9,815 nucleotides of DNA from DATEPR01 sp036503065 (GTDB taxonomy: Bacteria > Actinomycetota > Actinomycetes > Mycobacteriales > Pseudonocardiaceae): the NCBI GenBank assembly GCA_036503065.1, contig DASXXM010000351.1:1-9815 (forward strand). The letters run 5' to 3'. Both the position numbers and the translations under genes were made by a program. The notes under the pieces were generated by a model, which saw only the letters and a list, made by a program, of their open reading frames with translations, searched no databases and had not been told where the DNA came from. Of the stretch, positions 6,399 to 9,815 are shown piece after piece (positions within the stretch are counted from its first letter, which is position 1; every line of letters starts with the position of its first letter).

Positions 6399-9365
6399 AT
6401 GCTGTTGGTTGTGCATGACTACGAAGTCGGCACGGAACTCGACGTGTTCGTGCTCGGGCCGGTCGAGGTGCGTGCGGAGGGCGAGCCGATCGGCCTGAAC
6501 CGGCCGCTGGAGCGCGCGCTGGCCGTGCGGCTGGCGCTGGCCGATGGCGCGGGCGTTCCGGACGACCGGCTGGTCCGTGACCTGTGGGGCGACGCGGACC
6601 TGGCCCGACCGACGGAACGCCTGCGGGTGCTCGCCTCGCGGCTGCGCGGCAGTCTTGGTGCGGCCGGGTCGGCGCTGTCCCGGTCCGCCGGCGGCTACGC
6701 GTTGCGGGCCGGACCGGCCGACCTGGTGCTGGCCAGGGCGGCGACCACCCGGATGCGGGCCGCGCTGCGGGCCGGTGATCGCGCGACAGCGCTGGCCGCG
6801 GCCGTCGAGGCGTTGGGTCGGTGGCGGGGACCTGCCATGGCCGACCTGCGGTCGGTGCCGTTCCTGGCGGCCGAGGGTGCCCGGTTGGACGCGCTGCGGC
6901 TGGAACTGCTGGTGGAGCGGTTCGATCTCGAACTGGCCATGGACGCGGGTGTCGCGCTGGTCGGCGAGCTGACGCGGCTGGCGGACGAGCATCCGCTGCA
7001 CGAACGGCTGTGCTGTCTGCTGGCGCTCGCGCTGTACCGGAGCGGACGACAGGGTGACGCACTGGGCCGGCTGGCCGGGCTGCGCCGGCTGCTGGCCGAC
7101 GAGCTGGGCATCGACCCGGCCGCCGACACGGTGGCCATGGAGCTGCGCATCCTGCGGCAGGACACCGCGCTCATCGCGCCGGCCGAACCGGTTGACCGCG
7201 ATGACCGCCTGCTCGAGTTCCGGTTGCCGCTGCCGGCGACCACGTTTCTCGGTCGGGCCGCCGAGCGGGCGGCGCTGCTCGACCGGCTGGCCACGGCCGG
7301 GTTGGTGACCCTGACCGGCACGGCGGGCTGCGGAAAGACCCGGCTCGCCCTGGAGGTCGCCCGTGACGTGCGGCGCTCAGGTCGGCCGGTCGGCTGGGTC
7401 GACCTCGCACCGCTACGGGATCCCGACGAAGTGGGGCCGGCCCTCGCCGCGGCGATCGGCGTCGAGCCGGGCCAGCGTGACTGGGTTCGGCGGTGCGCCG
7501 AGGCGCTGCGTGGTGCGCTGCTCGTGCTGGACAACGCCGAACATCTCGTCGAGGCGGTCGCGGAGCTGGTCGTGGTGGTGTCGCGACAGGCGGACGCACT
7601 GTCGGTGCTGGTCACGTCCCAACGCCCGCTGCTGATCTCCGGCGAGCGGATCAACCCGGTCGGTCCGTTGCCGGCGACGGCGGCGGCCGAACTGTTCTGC
7701 GACCGCAGCGGCGCCCCACCGGATGCCGACGTGGACGCCATCTGCGCCGCGGTCGACCGGTTGCCGCTGGCGGTGGAGCTGGCCGCCGGCCTGACCCGCG
7801 CGCTGACGGTCCGGCAGTTGGCCAGCCGCATCGACGACCGGTTGCGGCTGCTGGTCGGGGGCGGACGGGACGCGGGCGCCCGGCACACCAGCCTGCGGGC
7901 CGCGTTGGACTGGAGCCACGACCTGCTCGAACCGACTTCCCAGGTGGTGCTACGCCGGCTCGCGGTGTTCGCGGGCGGATGGCCGCTCGAGGGCGCCGAG
8001 TCGGTCGTGACCGGCGACGGCGTCGACGTCGCCGATGTACCGGTGGCGCTGGCCGATCTTGCCGACCGCAGCCTCGTCACGGTGGCGGACGGAGCCCACG
8101 GACGGCGTTTCGGCCTGCTGGAAACGATCCGGCACTACGCGGGTGAGCGGCTGCGGGTGGCCGGTGAGGAAGAGGAGCTGCTGGCTCGGCACCTCGTCTG
8201 GTGTCGTGCGCACGTGGCCGCGCACGACCTGTCCAATGGCGACGGTGACGCGGCGACCGAGCTGGCCGCGCTGTTCGCGGAATGGCCCAACCTGGTGCGG
8301 GCACTGGATTGTGCGCCGGGCACGACGCGCGCCGCGGATGGTCTACGGCTGGCCATCGCGCTGGACGACGCCTGGATGGTACGCGGCCTGTCCACCGAAA
8401 TTCTGCCGCACTACGCGGCCCTGGTGGACGCGCCGGGCGTCAGTGACCGGGAGCGGGCGGTGGCGTTGAGCAACTACGGATTCGCCAGCGCCCAGTCCGG
8501 CCGGACCGCGCAGGCCGCCGCCCTGCTCGACCGGGCCGAGCGGTTGGCCGCGACGGTCGGTGACGACGAGTTGGTGATGCGGGTGCTGTATCACCGGGGC
8601 ATCGCGGAGATCGAGTACGGCCGGCCGGCGCGGGCGTTCGAGCCGCTGGACCGGGGCAGGGAACTCGCCGCGCGGCTCGGGCGACCCGGTTCGTCCTCCG
8701 CGTTTCTCACCGTGCTGGCCACCGCACACATGTATGCCGGCGCGCTGGACACCGCGCTGCGGCTACACATCAGCGCCAACCAGATCGACCGCGAACTCAG
8801 CGACGAACACGGCCTCGCCAGAGGCCTCGTCAACGAGGCGCTCGTGCTGCTCATCGGCGGCGATCCGGAACGCGCGCTGCGCAGGGCCGCCGAGGCCGAA
8901 CAGATCGCGGCGCGGCTCGACGACGCCGTCACCGTGCTGCACGTGCGGATGATCCGAGGTCGCGCCGCGTTCGCCGCAGGCGACCACGACGCGGCCGCCG
9001 ACCATTTCCGAGCGTCGATCGAGCGGGCCGAGTCCGGTTCGGACACCGATCTCGTCCGGGTTGCCCTGGCCGAGGTGGCGCTGGTGTCCGGGCGGGTCGG
9101 CGAGGCCCGCGACCTGGTGGACACCGTGCTGACCGGCGCCTCCGGTGACGGCCTCGCCTGGCTGGTGGCCCATCCCACCGCGGCCGCCCTCGCCATGGCG
9201 GAGGGCGATCAGGGCACCGCCCGGTCCCTGGTCCGACGGGCCGCCGCGGAGTACGCCGAGCGCGGGTTCGGCTGGCCACCGGCGACGGACCGACTGGCCG
9301 TGGTCATGGCCGGCCTGTCCGACCTGCCCGCCGCGTTGGTGGCCGACCAGCGCGACAGAGCATGA
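6399..9365 (+). CDS. SARP (AfsR-type) transcriptional regulator with BTAD, ATPase and TPR-like regions
   Basis: A 988-residue large SARP. Order of parts: residues 15-102, OmpR-type winged helix (VFVLGPVEV, then DRLVRDLWG, ASRLRGSL, GGYAL); 107-250, bacterial transcriptional activation domain ending in LADELGIDPAADTVAMELRIL (7081-7152); 286-470, predicted ATPase of the COG3903 kind with Walker A GTAGCGKT (307-314), Walker B LLVLDNAEH (D378), VTSQRPL and RLPLA (454-458); about 490-600, a helical/winged linker (LDWSHDLL, LLETIRHYAGERL); about 689-965, TPR-like helical pairs. Such proteins activate antibiotic or other secondary-metabolism genes, with ATP and phosphorylation or partner binding tuning activity in AfsR. 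The start ATG at 6399 lacks a good ribosome binding site; an in-frame stop at 6378-6380 limits extension, and GTG codons at 6411 or 6444 are alternatives nearer the domain start. It is divergent from the response regulator, and the heptamer array lies 19 bp upstream, which suggests autoregulation. Confidence 0.94.
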   Translation: MLLVVHDYEVGTELDVFVLGPVEVRAEGEPIGLNRPLERALAVRLALADGAGVPDDRLVRDLWGDADLARPTERLRVLASRLRGSLGAAGSALSRSAGGYALRAGPADLVLARAATTRMRAALRAGDRATALAAAVEALGRWRGPAMADLRSVPFLAAEGARLDALRLELLVERFDLELAMDAGVALVGELTRLADEHPLHERLCCLLALALYRSGRQGDALGRLAGLRRLLADELGIDPAADTVAMELRILRQDTALIAPAEPVDRDDRLLEFRLPLPATTFLGRAAERAALLDRLATAGLVTLTGTAGCGKTRLALEVARDVRRSGRPVGWVDLAPLRDPDEVGPALAAAIGVEPGQRDWVRRCAEALRGALLVLDNAEHLVEAVAELVVVVSRQADALSVLVTSQRPLLISGERINPVGPLPATAAAELFCDRSGAPPDADVDAICAAVDRLPLAVELAAGLTRALTVRQLASRIDDRLRLLVGGGRDAGARHTSLRAALDWSHDLLEPTSQVVLRRLAVFAGGWPLEGAESVVTGDGVDVADVPVALADLADRSLVTVADGAHGRRFGLLETIRHYAGERLRVAGEEEELLARHLVWCRAHVAAHDLSNGDGDAATELAALFAEWPNLVRALDCAPGTTRAADGLRLAIALDDAWMVRGLSTEILPHYAALVDAPGVSDRERAVALSNYGFASAQSGRTAQAAALLDRAERLAATVGDDELVMRVLYHRGIAEIEYGRPARAFEPLDRGRELAARLGRPGSSSAFLTVLATAHMYAGALDTALRLHISANQIDRELSDEHGLARGLVNEALVLLIGGDPERALRRAAEAEQIAARLDDAVTVLHVRMIRGRAAFAAGDHDAAADHFRASIERAESGSDTDLVRVALAEVALVSGRVGEARDLVDTVLTGASGDGLAWLVAHPTAAALAMAEGDQGTARSLVRRAAAEYAERGFGWPPATDRLAVVMAGLSDLPAALVADQRDRA

Positions 9366-9382
9366 CACGGCCGGTGGGCGGA

Positions 9383-9815
9383 CTATTCGACGTAGGGGAC
9401 GCTGTGCCGGCCCATCAGAGGGGATCGGCGCAGCAGCATACTTGTCTGCCACTCCAACGAGTACGGCGTGACCCGACCATCGGTCATGTTCCGTATCTCG
9501 GACACCACACCCAGGAACACCCAGGACCACAGCGCGGGCGTCAGTAGTTCCCAGTCGAGATCCGTCAGCGCGCGGACCTCCGTATAGCCGTGGATCACGT
9601 CGTCGCGCCTGCCTCGCCAGGCCAGTGCGAACTCGGAGACCCGATGGTTCAGGTGGGTGCTCTCGAAGTCGATGACGCCCGGTGAGATTTCCGTTCTCGT
9701 AGAGCAGGTTCTGGTTGATGAAGTCGGTCGAGACCGGCTGTGAAGTCCTCGTTCAGTTACGCGCCAAGCGAACCGGTGAGTTGCAGCGTCGCCTTCCCTG
9801 CGGTGTCCGGCCTCC
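9383..9815 (-). pseudogene. Decayed APH-type phosphotransferase gene (3' part)
   Basis: Reading the minus strand across frames gives recognisable pieces of an aminoglycoside phosphotransferase/kinase-fold protein. First comes an N-side piece ending in LTGSLGA, then an in-frame TAA (9757-9759), then LNEDFTAGL. After a frame change near 9720-9735 comes TDFINQNLLYENGNLTG, the loop that normally reads H-x-D-x(4)-N. One extra base near 9677-9680 then shifts the frame into GVIDFESTHLNHRVSEFALAWRG, which holds the metal-binding D of the DFE motif. From there the frame stays open to a TAG at 9383. The usual His of the catalytic loop reads as Ser, and the normal stretch of chain between LNEDFTAGL and the catalytic loop is missing, so a deletion is likely. 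The gene runs off the right edge. Its stop is 17 bp from the SARP stop, convergent. The family call is fairly sure; whether each lesion is real or a sequencing error is not. Confidence 0.7.

Noticed and set aside
6695..8080. 461-residue open frame opposite the SARP gene
   Set aside because: Ser/Arg/Ala-rich low-complexity product, no ribosome binding site, and the plus strand carries clear SARP domains throughout.

Overview
This 9.8 kb window is very GC-rich. It uses GTG/ATG starts with G-rich Shine-Dalgarno sites, and its gene families (a SARP/AfsR regulator, an AlkZ-like winged-helix protein, a large HEAT-type protein, a secreted right-handed beta-helix protein) are typical of filamentous actinomycetes such as the Streptomyces, Micromonospora and Pseudonocardia groups. 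The genus cannot be told from the sequence. I see no RNA genes, insertion sequences, prophage genes, CRISPR arrays or attachment sites.

Layout from left to right. (1) 2-1600 (+): the 3' part of a HEAT-like repeat protein whose start lies outside the window. (2) 1608-2717 (-): a 369-residue HTH_42/AlkZ-like DNA glycosylase-family protein, tail to tail with the HEAT gene (7 bp gap) and carrying a Q37-x-Q39 motif. (3) 2859-5459 (-): an 866-residue exported beta-helix protein, resembling GH141-type glycoside hydrolases, with two gapless copies of a 108-residue beta-rich module. (4) 5598-6302 (-): a 234-residue NarL-type response regulator with no kinase gene in view. (5) 6399-9365 (+): a 988-residue SARP regulator with DNA-binding, BTAD, ATPase and TPR-like regions, divergent from the response regulator. 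(6) 9383-9815 (-): the decayed 3' part of an APH-type phosphotransferase gene with at least three lesions.

The most informative non-coding parts are the two regulatory gaps. The 96 bp between the divergent regulators holds three heptamers, T(T/C)TCA(C/T)G, repeated exactly every 11 bp, the geometry known for SARP operators. This suggests that the SARP acts on itself and/or on the response regulator. The 138 bp between the response regulator and the beta-helix gene holds a near-canonical housekeeping promoter (TTGACA, 17 bp, TATCGT) facing the beta-helix gene, with a 17-bp dyad just upstream of it.

A working picture, mostly inferred, is a small regulatory cassette (SARP plus orphan response regulator) next to a secreted carbohydrate-active or polymer-binding protein. 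The AlkZ-like gene could be ordinary DNA repair or, if a biosynthetic gene cluster lies nearby, a self-resistance gene. Nothing in the window itself is a biosynthetic enzyme, so the cluster idea rests on the SARP and AlkZ-like genes alone.
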